From contig JAQWFN010000095.1 of NCBI GenBank assembly GCA_029238785.1, positions 1 through 64,000 of the forward strand: a stretch of 64,000 bases of DNA. The letters run 5' to 3'. Below the pieces are notes generated by a model. It made no database searches and was not told the DNA's origin. It saw only the letters and a program-made list of their open reading frames with translations. The stretch is from Flavobacteriales bacterium (GTDB lineage Bacteria > Bacteroidota > Bacteroidia > Flavobacteriales_D > Sanyastnellaceae). Below, piece after piece: positions 27,204 through 35,334 of this stretch; the stretch's first letter is position 1; every line of letters begins with the position of its first letter. The position numbers were made by a program, and so were the translations under genes.

Positions 27204-28148
27204 TTATAAAAATATGTTAAAGCCAAATTGAATGCGGGAAGACCAAGTGGTCCATGTGAAATTTTGAGCACTTGAATCAACAAGCAAGCTTGGGGTTTCC
27301 CCCACGTACCGGATGCTATAAGCAAAGCTGTCATTAGAATTCCTCCGAACTGCTCCAAACTGGACTTGGCCGTTCACCCAATTGTTTTTAGTAATGTAGG
27401 TCTCGGCTTCAATAAACGCAGTTGTTTTCGGTTCATCTAGAAACAAAACAGAAGGTTGTTCAAGGGCGACTTGCCGACCATAAACCACAGCCAGGCCGAT
27501 ATCCCAGGTCCATTTAGCTTTTCTATTGTAGTAAGGCTTTTGGTACCTCACTCCTAGGGGAACGTGAACGGAGCTCAACACTAAATCGTTCCGGTTTATG
27601 GCTAAATCGATGGTGTCGTTTTCAAGCACCGTAATACCGCCAATCTCATACCGAAGTTCTAGTATTTGGCTGAGTTCGTTCTCTCCAAAGCTTTGAAAAA
27701 AGGCTAGGCTATCATCCAGCCCTTGATCATCAAAAATTCGATTCTGATAGTTTGCTCTATTGAAGTGAATTCCAGTAAAAAGCCACCAGTCTGGTTTTAT
27801 TTCAAGTTCAAACCGACTTCCAAAGCCCAGAACTGCTCCCGATCTTGTGGCATTTCCCGTGAGTTCATTCACGCTTTTCGAATTCGGCTTGTCTAGGCTC
27901 GATCTTGTGAGTCCGACTTCTGGAAAGAAACCGAGAATTTTCTCCTGCTTTTCCCACCACGATGTTTTGTTTGGTTCTTCTTCTTGACCAAGCGTATCCA
28001 CCTCAACAATCCGCTGAACAATGAGTGTTGTTTGATCGATGATAATGGTATCAGCAAGGGCCTTTACACTCGAAGGAGCGAAAAAACAAAGGAGCAAAGC
28101 ACATACTACTGCTTTGCTCCGAATATGATTTATAAAGGTCTTTTTCAT
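27204..28148 (-). CDS. Predicted outer-membrane beta-barrel protein, function unknown
   Basis: 314 residues. An N-terminal signal segment (about 10-32, SKAVVCALLLCFFAPSSVKA) is followed by a short spacer with WWEKQEKILGFFPEVGLT and then alternating hydrophobic/polar strands (GFGSRFELEIKPDWWLFTGIHF, about 108-129; VPLGVRYQKPYY) ending with a C-terminal aromatic residue motif (IQFGFNIFL), all typical of 8-12-strand porin-like barrels. No family-specific motif recognised. It is third in an apparent unit: ECF sigma, membrane partner, barrel, so its expression or sensing role may be tied to that sigma factor. Confidence 0.8.
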   Translation of the reverse strand: MKKTFINHIRSKAVVCALLLCFFAPSSVKALADTIIIDQTTLIVQRIVEVDTLGQEEEPNKTSWWEKQEKILGFFPEVGLTRSSLDKPNSKSVNELTGNATRSGAVLGFGSRFELEIKPDWWLFTGIHFNRANYQNRIFDDQGLDDSLAFFQSFGENELSQILELRYEIGGITVLENDTIDLAINRNDLVLSSVHVPLGVRYQKPYYNRKAKWTWDIGLAVVYGRQVALEQPSVLFLDEPKTTAFIEAETYITKNNWVNGQVQFGAVRRNSNDSFAYSIRYVGETPSLLVDSSAQNFTWTTWSSRIQFGFNIFL

Positions 28149-28194
28149 TCGCGATGGTTGCTAAAAATAAACCAATCTCGCTGAATAGTCTTTG

Positions 28195-28869
28195 TTACTT
28201 TACTTTTTGTTTCGATTTCAAGGTAATTCCCGTTTCCTTCGCTCCTGTTTTCGCTTGGTCTAAAATACCTTGAGCATTGTCAACACTTGGCACTTCTGTT
28301 TTTTCTGCGCTTGAAGCAGCTAGTTCTTCAATGGCATTTGCAAAATTCAAGTTCTGATCTCTTTGAAGGTCTTTTTCGAGAATCACCTCATGTCTTACCT
28401 GAACTTGAGCCAAATTAATTGCTAAAGTACGAGCGTTTTTCTTGCTGTTGTTCGCAGATGAGGCATTGGACTTTGATTGATTTACAAGACCACGCTGATG
28501 TGAATTCAATTGAGAAGCAAGCTTCTGAATTTTCAAACTCGAATCATCATCGTCCAGATTTTCCTCCTCATTTAAACTCAAATGTTCTTGCGTCTTTTCC
28601 ATCGCTGCTAAAGACAAATCTTTCTCTTTTGGGGTAAATGAAAGCGCTGAGCTTTCTCCTCCTTCGTTGGCAAAGAGACTGAAAGCTAGTCCTACTGCAA
28701 TAAGGGCAGAAAGGGTATAAACGTTCAGGCTCGTCCACGAGAAGTACCAGAACCCACCTTTGTTCATTTTCCTATGAACGGCGGCAAGTGTTCCTGCTGG
28801 GGCTGGTGCTTCGTACTGGGCAAATGCCTCGCGGTACGTTTCAAACAATGGGTCTTCGTGACGTTTCAT
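28195..28869 (-). CDS. Single-pass membrane protein, putative anti-sigma factor
   Basis: 224 residues from the ATG at 28869, two bases after the sigma gene's stop; an in-frame GTG at 28875 overlapping that stop is an alternative. The N-terminal cytosolic segment (about 1-45, ETYREAFAQYEAPAPAGTL) resembles Bacteroidota anti-sigma tails, with one transmembrane helix about 48-66 (YTLSALIAVGLAFSLF). The periplasmic part is charged, coiled-coil-like and ends in basic residues (KSKQKVK). Role inferred from adjacency to the ECF sigma gene. Unlike its counterpart at 13668 it has no PKD or sorting-domain-like module. Confidence 0.75.
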   Translation of the reverse strand: MKRHEDPLFETYREAFAQYEAPAPAGTLAAVHRKMNKGGFWYFSWTSLNVYTLSALIAVGLAFSLFANEGGESSALSFTPKEKDLSLAAMEKTQEHLSLNEEENLDDDDSSLKIQKLASQLNSHQRGLVNQSKSNASSANNSKKNARTLAINLAQVQVRHEVILEKDLQRDQNLNFANAIEELAASSAEKTEVPSVDNAQGILDQAKTGAKETGITLKSKQKVK

Positions 28870-28871
28870 TC

Positions 28872-29417
28872 TCACAAGTTTATCTTACTCAACTTTTGCA
28901 ACTCGCGCTGCAAATATTTCTTTGCTCTTGAGAGTTGCGACTTCGATGTGTTGATATCGATGTTGAGCTCTTCAGCAATTTCTTTGTGCTTATATCCTTC
29001 AATCACATACATGTTGAAGACAATTCTGTACCCATCTGGCAAATTATTGATGGTGCTCATCAACTCTTCTTTGGTATACTCATCAACTCCAAAAGGAGCG
29101 TCGGTAGTGCGGGCTTGAGGCACATCCTCAATGTCGTGATGATAAGCGTGCTTTAAGTTTATCCGATAGTGTGTAATCGCTGTATTAACCATAATCCTGC
29201 GAATCCAACCTTCGAAAGAATTGTTGATGGTATAGCTGTCGATGTTCTTATAAATCTTCACCCAACCTTCCTGCAGCACGTCCTCTGCATCAAATCCGTT
29301 CTTCGTATACCTCAAGGCCACTCCATAGAGCATGTTTCCATACTTTTTATACAGGGCATCCTGGTGTTTCCTGCTTTGCTTTTTACAGCCTTCTATGAGT
29401 TCCTCCAGTGTGTACAT
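28872..29417 (-). CDS. ECF-type RNA polymerase sigma factor (second copy)
   Basis: 181 residues with region 2 (DAEDVLQEGWVKIYKNI, FEGWIRRIMVNTAI) and region 4 (LPDGYRIVFNMYVIEGYKHK, EIAEELNIDINTSKSQLSRA) signatures; clearly related to the sigma factor at 14945-15499. Both carry the same FEGWIRRI segment and YRxxFNxYVxE...HKEIA pattern, suggesting they recognise similar promoters. The putative anti-sigma follows immediately. The upstream GCAACC/GTCT motif suggests autoregulation. Confidence 0.93.
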   Translation of the reverse strand: MYTLEELIEGCKKQSRKHQDALYKKYGNMLYGVALRYTKNGFDAEDVLQEGWVKIYKNIDSYTINNSFEGWIRRIMVNTAITHYRINLKHAYHHDIEDVPQARTTDAPFGVDEYTKEELMSTINNLPDGYRIVFNMYVIEGYKHKEIAEELNIDINTSKSQLSRAKKYLQRELQKLSKINL

Positions 29418-29431
29418 TTGGTATAATCGAA

Positions 29432-29462
29432 TATAAGACTAAGCAGCGTGAAAAAAGGTTGC
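29432..29462 (-). promoter_or_regulatory. Putative autoregulated ECF promoter (second copy)
   Basis: On the minus strand GCAACC, 17 bp, GTCTTATA, ending 15 bp before the sigma gene's ATG. Matches the motif at 15514-15543 in sequence, spacing and distance to the start codon. Confidence 0.6.
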
Positions 29463-29580
29463 ATTTAAATGACATACTAGTGCTTCATCATCACAAAAAG
29501 TAAGAAATGGCCAGCATGAATAGCGACAAAATTGCTTTGTTCTGTGGGGAATTGGATGTGAAAACGGAAAGAATAAAATG

Positions 29581-30588
29581 CTACAAGAAATCTTCCTTAC
29601 TCATGTTCAACCACTCAAGGGTGGAGTTACAAAAGATGTCTTCCACCGTGCTTTCTGGCAAGTTCATCTCAGTAATGAAGTGACCGATTTCAAGGTCGCC
29701 AAGAGGAAATGGGTAATCTGAACCTAGACATACTTTTTTCGAACCTTGCATTTCCAATACGTACTCTAACATTCTGGCGTCGTGCGTAATGCAGTCGGTC
29801 CAAAATTTCCCAAGATAATCTCTCGGGTTGATTGGGTTATCGATAGCGACGAGATCTGGACGGCAATTAAAACCGTGTTCTACTCTCCCGATGGTGGCCA
29901 AAAACGAGCCACTCGCATGTGAGAAGTTGAACCTTACTTTCGGGTATTTTTCAAGAATTCCTCCAAAGATCAAAGAACAGATTGCTCTTGAAGTTTCAGC
30001 GGGCATTCCTACCAACCACGGTAGCCAATACTTTTCCATCTGTGATTTCCCCATCATGTTCCAAGGGTGAATCATGATGGCCAAGTCCAAACGTTCGCAG
30101 GCTTCCCAAATGGGATAAAACTGGGGTTCATTTAGGTTTTTGTCGTTGATGTTAGACCCAATTTGAATCCCCTTTAAACCTAAGGTCTTCATGCGCTCCA
30201 ACTCCTTCACTGCGAGTTCAGCATCCTGCATTGGAACGGTTCCAAGGCCCACGTAATTCTTTGGGTATTTGTTGCAAATTTCTGCGATGTGATCATTCAG
30301 GAACATGGAAACCTCCAAACAATCCAAAGGCTTCGCGTCGTACGAGAACATCACAGGAATGGTGCAAATTACTTGTACTTGGGTATCAAACTTTTGGTAA
30401 TCGCTAATGCGCAGTTCAGGATCCCAGCAGTTTTGCTCAATTTCTCGGAAAAACCTTCCCCCTTGCATCATTCGTGCAAACCCCGGTCTATGGTGCTCTA
30501 AATGAATAAAGTTTCCATATCCAAATTGCTCTGTCCATCTTGGAAGCTTCTCTGGAATGATGTGGGTGTGCATGTCGATTTTTAGCAT
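29581..30588 (-). CDS. ACMSD-like amidohydrolase (aminocarboxymuconate-semialdehyde decarboxylase family)
   Basis: 335 residues. The metal-binding HxH is His7/His9 (IDMHTHIIPEKL); further ligands are His in MIHPWNMMG (about 177) and Asp in CLGSDYPFPLG (about 294). The length and motif spacing fit ACMSD, which decarboxylates 2-amino-3-carboxymuconate semialdehyde in the kynurenine/3-hydroxyanthranilate pathway. No other kynurenine pathway gene is next to it here, so the precise substrate is uncertain within the family. Cytoplasmic; no signal peptide. Confidence 0.9.
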   Translation of the reverse strand: MLKIDMHTHIIPEKLPRWTEQFGYGNFIHLEHHRPGFARMMQGGRFFREIEQNCWDPELRISDYQKFDTQVQVICTIPVMFSYDAKPLDCLEVSMFLNDHIAEICNKYPKNYVGLGTVPMQDAELAVKELERMKTLGLKGIQIGSNINDKNLNEPQFYPIWEACERLDLAIMIHPWNMMGKSQMEKYWLPWLVGMPAETSRAICSLIFGGILEKYPKVRFNFSHASGSFLATIGRVEHGFNCRPDLVAIDNPINPRDYLGKFWTDCITHDARMLEYVLEMQGSKKVCLGSDYPFPLGDLEIGHFITEMNLPESTVEDIFCNSTLEWLNMSKEDFL

Positions 30589-30628
30589 GGGAATGGGCTT
30601 TGTGGCGAAAATAAGAAATGTGAGCGAG

Positions 30629-32305
30629 CTATTTTTTCTGAACGCGTTTGAGATCTAACATGTTTACAGGATTTGTTGGGAAATCAAGCACATCTTTGGA
30701 CACAAAGTGCGATACTTGGTCGTAAAACAAAGGAATCACGGGAGAACTGCTCATCACCAAACTGTCTAATTTGCGGTAAGCCCTCTCGCGCTCTTGCAAA
30801 GGCATGAGCGATGAAGCCTCAAACAAGGAGTCAAATTCTAGGCTTTTGAAATGCGTGTAATTTGGTCCGTCTGGACAAAAGTTCTTGCTGTGAAACAAGC
30901 CCAAGAAATTCTCGGCATCGGGATAATCTGCGAGCCATGATTTTCTGAACATCATCAATTGTGACTTGGCTACTTTTTCTCGATGAGCTGATCCCGCCAA
31001 GACGTCAATCTCGACGTTTAAACCAATTTTCTGCCAAGCGTGTTGAAGGTATTCGCACAGATCAACATAGTCTGATGTGCTTGAGATTGTTATTGGGGGT
31101 ATTCCTTCTCCCTCAGGATAATTGGCTTCACGAAGCAAATCTTTTGCCTTTTGAAGATCGTAGTTCACGCCATAATTGGCAGATTCCACGTAACCGGGCA
31201 GTCCTTTCGGAATAAAACCATGCCCCGCTTCCACCACGGCATTGTTTCTCAGATACCTCACCATGAGCTCACGATCGAAGGAATAGTTCAAAGCTTGCCT
31301 TACTAGAGGATTCAACAAGGGGTGCCCTTGCATTTCTGGAGCTGTTTCATCAACTAGAATACCGATATAGTCTGTTTTCAAAAAAGGCGTGCGCTGAAAA
31401 TTCAATCGCTCATGAAATTCTTTATTCAGTTCACCATTTGGGGTGAGTAACTCGTCTTTGTAGGCTGGATGAATTCCCGACATAAAATCGTACTCTCCCT
31501 TCACCAAGCCCATAAACTCAGCACTCATGTCGCGCACAAACTCAATTTTAATGGCATCGAGGTAAGGAAGTGCTTCGTTGTTTTCATCTCTTTGCCAAAA
31601 GGAGGTGTTTTTATGAAAAACCAAGGCTACGTTTTCGAGCCAGAAGGCGAGTTTAAACGGACCGCATCCAACGGCCTTCGAACGAAAATCAGCTCCTGTG
31701 GCTTCCACCACTTCTTGAGGCACAACATTACAGTACTGCATGCTGAGCATTGATAAAAACGGAGCAAAAGGGGCCTTTAGGTGAATGTTAAAAGTACTGT
31801 CATTCACCACTTCAAAACCACCTTTGTATTCGAAATCAACTTGATTAAAAATCCACTTCCCGGGAGATGCTCTTTTCTCATCAACAATACGCAAAAAGCT
31901 GTATTTGAAATCGCTTGCGGTAACTTTTCGGGTTGAATCTGGAGTTCCAAAATGAATGGAAGGGTGAAAATACACCTCGCTTCGAAGTTGAAAACTGTAA
32001 TGTTTACCTGTGCTGTCGATGGTCCACGATTTGGCAATCAGTGGTTGTACTTCGAGCTCGTCGTTCAACTCCACCAAACCGTCGAAAAGTTGATTCACGG
32101 CCCACATGTTTTCGAGGTTTCGGGCAAAAGCGGGGTCTAAACTGCTTATCCCGTTGCTTTCGTTGTAGTGAAATACCTTTTTTTCCTCTTCTGAGGCCAC
32201 AGTACCACAAGCAAAAAAGGCCATCATAAGGACAGCCAATAAGGTATAAGTGGGTACTTTATGTTGAATCGAATGAAACGCTTTACCTGCCTTTTGGGAT
32301 TTCAT
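30629..32305 (-). CDS. Family 5 solute-binding lipoprotein (oligopeptide ABC transporter type)
   Basis: 558 residues. The N-terminus has a hydrophobic stretch and lipobox (LLAVLMMAFFACGT, Cys about 33), so it is a lipoprotein. The SBP_bac_5 pattern is clear: GISSLDPAFARN (about 52), LFDGLVEL, the segment VTASDFKYSFLRI (about 123-135), VRQALNYSFDRELMVRYL (about 336) and the late KSWLADYPDAENFL region (about 459). Family members bind oligopeptides, nickel or other solutes for ABC import. No permease or ATPase subunit is adjacent, so its transporter must be encoded elsewhere or it acts alone. Confidence 0.92.
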   Translation of the reverse strand: MKSQKAGKAFHSIQHKVPTYTLLAVLMMAFFACGTVASEEEKKVFHYNESNGISSLDPAFARNLENMWAVNQLFDGLVELNDELEVQPLIAKSWTIDSTGKHYSFQLRSEVYFHPSIHFGTPDSTRKVTASDFKYSFLRIVDEKRASPGKWIFNQVDFEYKGGFEVVNDSTFNIHLKAPFAPFLSMLSMQYCNVVPQEVVEATGADFRSKAVGCGPFKLAFWLENVALVFHKNTSFWQRDENNEALPYLDAIKIEFVRDMSAEFMGLVKGEYDFMSGIHPAYKDELLTPNGELNKEFHERLNFQRTPFLKTDYIGILVDETAPEMQGHPLLNPLVRQALNYSFDRELMVRYLRNNAVVEAGHGFIPKGLPGYVESANYGVNYDLQKAKDLLREANYPEGEGIPPITISSTSDYVDLCEYLQHAWQKIGLNVEIDVLAGSAHREKVAKSQLMMFRKSWLADYPDAENFLGLFHSKNFCPDGPNYTHFKSLEFDSLFEASSLMPLQERERAYRKLDSLVMSSSPVIPLFYDQVSHFVSKDVLDFPTNPVNMLDLKRVQKK

Positions 32306-32385
32306 CCGCTAAAAATAGACAAGCTAAATTGGATTAAAACCTTTGCCTTGAAAAAATGCTGAGGCTTTTTATTTCTAAGAGATGC

Positions 32386-32802
32386 TTATTTTGATTCCAT
32401 AACACCACGAAGCTCTTCGGTACGTGCCGGATTGTAGTATTTATCGGGTCTTTTAGCGCCATTTTCAGCAAAGCGCTGCCATGTTCCAATTTTAATACCT
32501 AGGTCGTATAAACCTTTTGATTCGATGCTTCCATTGGGGTAAAAGAAAACGAATTCGCCATGTTCCACGAGCTTTCCTTTAGAAAACATGTAGTTTCCGG
32601 TGAATCGCAGTCGTTTTTCGAGATCAAAAACTTCGGCCACAAAAAGCGTATCGTTCACGCGAACTAATCTTCGATGATATCTGGCTTGATCTGGACTGGC
32701 TTTCTCCAATTTTGAATCGAGGCAATCTTGAGCTTGAACTCCCATTCCAAGAGAGAAAAAGAGTGCAGTTAAAACAAAAATGGTCAGCTTCGGGTTTTTC
32801 AT
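32386..32802 (-). CDS. Exported MORN-repeat (YwqK-like) protein
   Basis: 138 residues from the ATG at 32802, where a signal peptide starts (MKNPKLTIFVLTALFFSLGM, cut after VQAQ); GTG/ATG codons a little upstream (32826, 32823) are alternatives. After a cysteine (DCLDSKLEKA) come two to three degenerate MORN-type beta-hairpins (LRFTGNYMFSKGKLVEHGEF, FYPNGSIESKGLYDLG, GTWQRFAENG). Such proteins occur in many copies in Bacteroidota with unknown roles, sometimes labelled antitoxin YwqK without proof. Divergent from the TonB receptor at 32903. Confidence 0.82.
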   Translation of the reverse strand: MKNPKLTIFVLTALFFSLGMGVQAQDCLDSKLEKASPDQARYHRRLVRVNDTLFVAEVFDLEKRLRFTGNYMFSKGKLVEHGEFVFFYPNGSIESKGLYDLGIKIGTWQRFAENGAKRPDKYYNPARTEELRGVMESK

Positions 32803-32890
32803 ATTGAAGTTCTTATACCTCATCACTTACGTACCTTTCTCAATAAGGTTTCTTTTTGTTAAAAGATTGCCTTTAGGAAGCTGCTCTTTA

Positions 32891-32898
32891 TACCTTTG
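32891..32898 (+). promoter_or_regulatory. TAnnTTTG promoter for the TonB receptor/ABC unit
   Basis: TACCTTTG ends 4 bases before the ATG at 32903; a TTG 21 bp upstream (32867-32869) is a plausible -33 element. Confidence 0.55.
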
Positions 32899-32902
32899 CC
32901 GC

Positions 32903-35332
32903 ATGATTCGCCCCTCGATTTTGTTCATTTTTATTCTCCTGTCGAGCGCCCTTTTTGGGGGTGATTTGGCGAGTGGGAAATTCACACTTAGTGGTGAAAT
33001 CAGAGATAAAATGGATGGTGAGACGATTGTTGGAGCGAACATCTACGTGCAAGAATTGCAAAAAGGTGTTTCTAGTAATGCCTTTGGTTTCTATTCGCTC
33101 ACACTACCAGAAGGAAATTATACCATTGAGTACAGCTTCATCGGTTATCAGAAGATTGTCAAGAAAGTAGCACTCACTGAAGATTTAAAAATCAGCGTTC
33201 AATTAGAGCTGAGCGTCATTATGGGTCCGGAAGTTGAAGTCGTAGGCGAACGAAGCGACCACACCGAAAGCACTGATATTGGACGGGTTGAATTGGAGGT
33301 TGACGCCATTAAGAAGTTACCTGCTTTCATGGGCGAAGTGGACATTTTGAAAACGATTCAATTTCTTCCAGGAATTCAAAGTGCGTCTGAGGGAAATTCT
33401 GGCTTCTACGTGCGTGGAGGAGGTCCAGACCAAAACCTGATACTGCTCGACAATGCCACCGTTTACAATGCTTCCCACCTCTTCGGTTTTTTCTCTGTTT
33501 TCAACGCTGATGCGATTAAAAACATTGAGGTGATTAAGGGCGGAATGCCGGCACAATATGGCGGTCGTGTTGCCTCAGTTCTCGACATCACTCTAAAAGA
33601 AGGAAATAAAAAAGAATACACCTTCGAAGGTGGAATAGGCCTCATCAGCTCTCGCTTCACGGCTCAAGGACCGATTAAAAAAGACACCTCTTCATTCATT
33701 GTTTCAGGAAGGAGAACATACATCGATCTATTAGTTCGTCCTTTCATTTCGGAAGAAAGCAATTTCAGTGGTTCGGGCTACTACTTTTACGACCTGAACA
33801 TGAAATTGAGTCACCGTTTTTCAGACAAAGACCAGGTTTATTTGAGTGGTTATTTTGGTCAGGACGTGTTCGGTTTCCGGAGTCAAACAGCCGGTTTTGA
33901 AACAGCTATTCCTTGGGGTAATGCCATTGCTTCTTTGAAGTGGAATCACTTGTTCTCTGATAAGTTCTTCATGAGCACCATGGCTTCTTTTTCCGATTAC
34001 AACTTTGCTTTTGAGGCGACCCAAGAGGATTTTAGTTTCAGTCTTCAAAGTGGTATCCGAGATTGGGGAGGAAAGGTGATGTTCAATTACTACCCTTCCA
34101 TCAACCATGAAATAACGGGCGGAATTGACTACGTTTTTCACAAATTCACCCCAGGAACACTAACGGCCAACAGCGGTGAAACCAGTTTTGATTTGGGCGA
34201 TGAAGAAATCAACTTCAGCCACGAAGGCGGTGTTTTTATTCAAGACGAATTTGAATTGGGTGAACGCTGGAAGTTCAATGCTGGATTGAGGTACGCTTAC
34301 TTTGCACAAGTTGGTCCGTTTACCCGCTTCATCCCAAACCCTGGAAACGATAACCTCAGCAGCCCACTGCCCGATGAAATTGTAGAATATGGCAAGGGCG
34401 ATGTGGTTCAAGTGTATGATGGTTGGGAACCGCGTTTTAATTTCCGTTACAAGTTGAATGGGAAATCGTCCATCAAAGGGGGCTACACGCACAATTACCA
34501 GTTCATCCACTTAGCGAGCCTCTCTCCTACTTCACTGCCTACAGATATTTGGTTGCCGAGTTCTGAGTTGATCAGACCGCAATTTGGCCAACAGGGTTCT
34601 ATTGGGTATTTCACTGATTTGAAAGAGAACCAATACGAGGCTTCTGTAGAGGCCTACTACAAAACCATGGAGAACTTGGTGGAATACAAAGACGGTGTTG
34701 CTCCTGAAGACAATGTGGGAACGAATGTAGACAACAACCTCACCTTTGGGGATGGAACGTCTTATGGTTTGGAGTTCTTCTTAAAGAAGAAAACCGGTCG
34801 CTTGAACGGATGGGTAGGCTACACTTGGAGTAAAACCGACCGGGTATTTGAAGCCATCAATGATGGTAGGGCTTTTCCGGCAAAGTTTGACCGTAGGCAC
34901 GATTTAAGTGTTGTTTTGAGCTACAACTTAAGTGAAAAATGGACCCTTGGTGCTGCTTTCGTTTATGCTACAGGAAATGCCATCACCCTTCCAGAGAGCA
35001 TTTTCTTTGTTGAGAATAATGTGCTTTTCAATTATGGCGACCGGAACTCATTCAGAATGGCGCCTTATCATCGAGCCGACATCTCCGCCACCTATGTGCC
35101 TAGTCCGTACAAAAGTGTTACCGATGCCGCTACGGGAGAAGTTGTTCAAGAACTCCGCAAGCTGCAATCGAGTTGGAGTTTCTCGATTTACAATTTGTAT
35201 AATAGGATGAACCCATATTTCATCTACTTTGGTACCGACGGAGGTTTAGCCTCTGGAAATTTGTCGCTACAAGCTTATCAAGTAAGTTTGTTCCCCATTT
35301 TGCCTTCGGTAACTTGGAACTTTAATTTTTAG
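32903..35332 (+). CDS. TonB-dependent receptor with carboxypeptidase-like domain
   Basis: 809 residues from the ATG at 32903, chosen because it starts a signal peptide (MIRPSILFIFILLSSALFGG) and sits right after a TACCTTTG promoter element; the in-frame ORF extends 41 codons upstream but would bury the signal. Domains: carboxypeptidase-like regulatory domain (LSGEIRDKMDGETIVGANIY, about 25-110), plug (LPAFMGEVDILKTIQFLPG, about 145; GFYVRGGGPDQNLILLD; VIKGGMPAQYGGRVASVLDI) and a full barrel to the C-terminus (TWNFNF). Active importer of an unknown ligand across the outer membrane. The ABC exporter gene follows after 2 bp, suggesting coupled translation. Confidence 0.93.
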   Translation: MIRPSILFIFILLSSALFGGDLASGKFTLSGEIRDKMDGETIVGANIYVQELQKGVSSNAFGFYSLTLPEGNYTIEYSFIGYQKIVKKVALTEDLKISVQLELSVIMGPEVEVVGERSDHTESTDIGRVELEVDAIKKLPAFMGEVDILKTIQFLPGIQSASEGNSGFYVRGGGPDQNLILLDNATVYNASHLFGFFSVFNADAIKNIEVIKGGMPAQYGGRVASVLDITLKEGNKKEYTFEGGIGLISSRFTAQGPIKKDTSSFIVSGRRTYIDLLVRPFISEESNFSGSGYYFYDLNMKLSHRFSDKDQVYLSGYFGQDVFGFRSQTAGFETAIPWGNAIASLKWNHLFSDKFFMSTMASFSDYNFAFEATQEDFSFSLQSGIRDWGGKVMFNYYPSINHEITGGIDYVFHKFTPGTLTANSGETSFDLGDEEINFSHEGGVFIQDEFELGERWKFNAGLRYAYFAQVGPFTRFIPNPGNDNLSSPLPDEIVEYGKGDVVQVYDGWEPRFNFRYKLNGKSSIKGGYTHNYQFIHLASLSPTSLPTDIWLPSSELIRPQFGQQGSIGYFTDLKENQYEASVEAYYKTMENLVEYKDGVAPEDNVGTNVDNNLTFGDGTSYGLEFFLKKKTGRLNGWVGYTWSKTDRVFEAINDGRAFPAKFDRRHDLSVVLSYNLSEKWTLGAAFVYATGNAITLPESIFFVENNVLFNYGDRNSFRMAPYHRADISATYVPSPYKSVTDAATGEVVQELRKLQSSWSFSIYNLYNRMNPYFIYFGTDGGLASGNLSLQAYQVSLFPILPSVTWNFNF

Positions 35333-35334
35333 CC

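Noticed and set aside
27110-27358. 82-codon minus-strand frame before the barrel gene's end
   Set aside because: It overlaps the end of the 27204-28148 gene in another frame and has no supporting motif.
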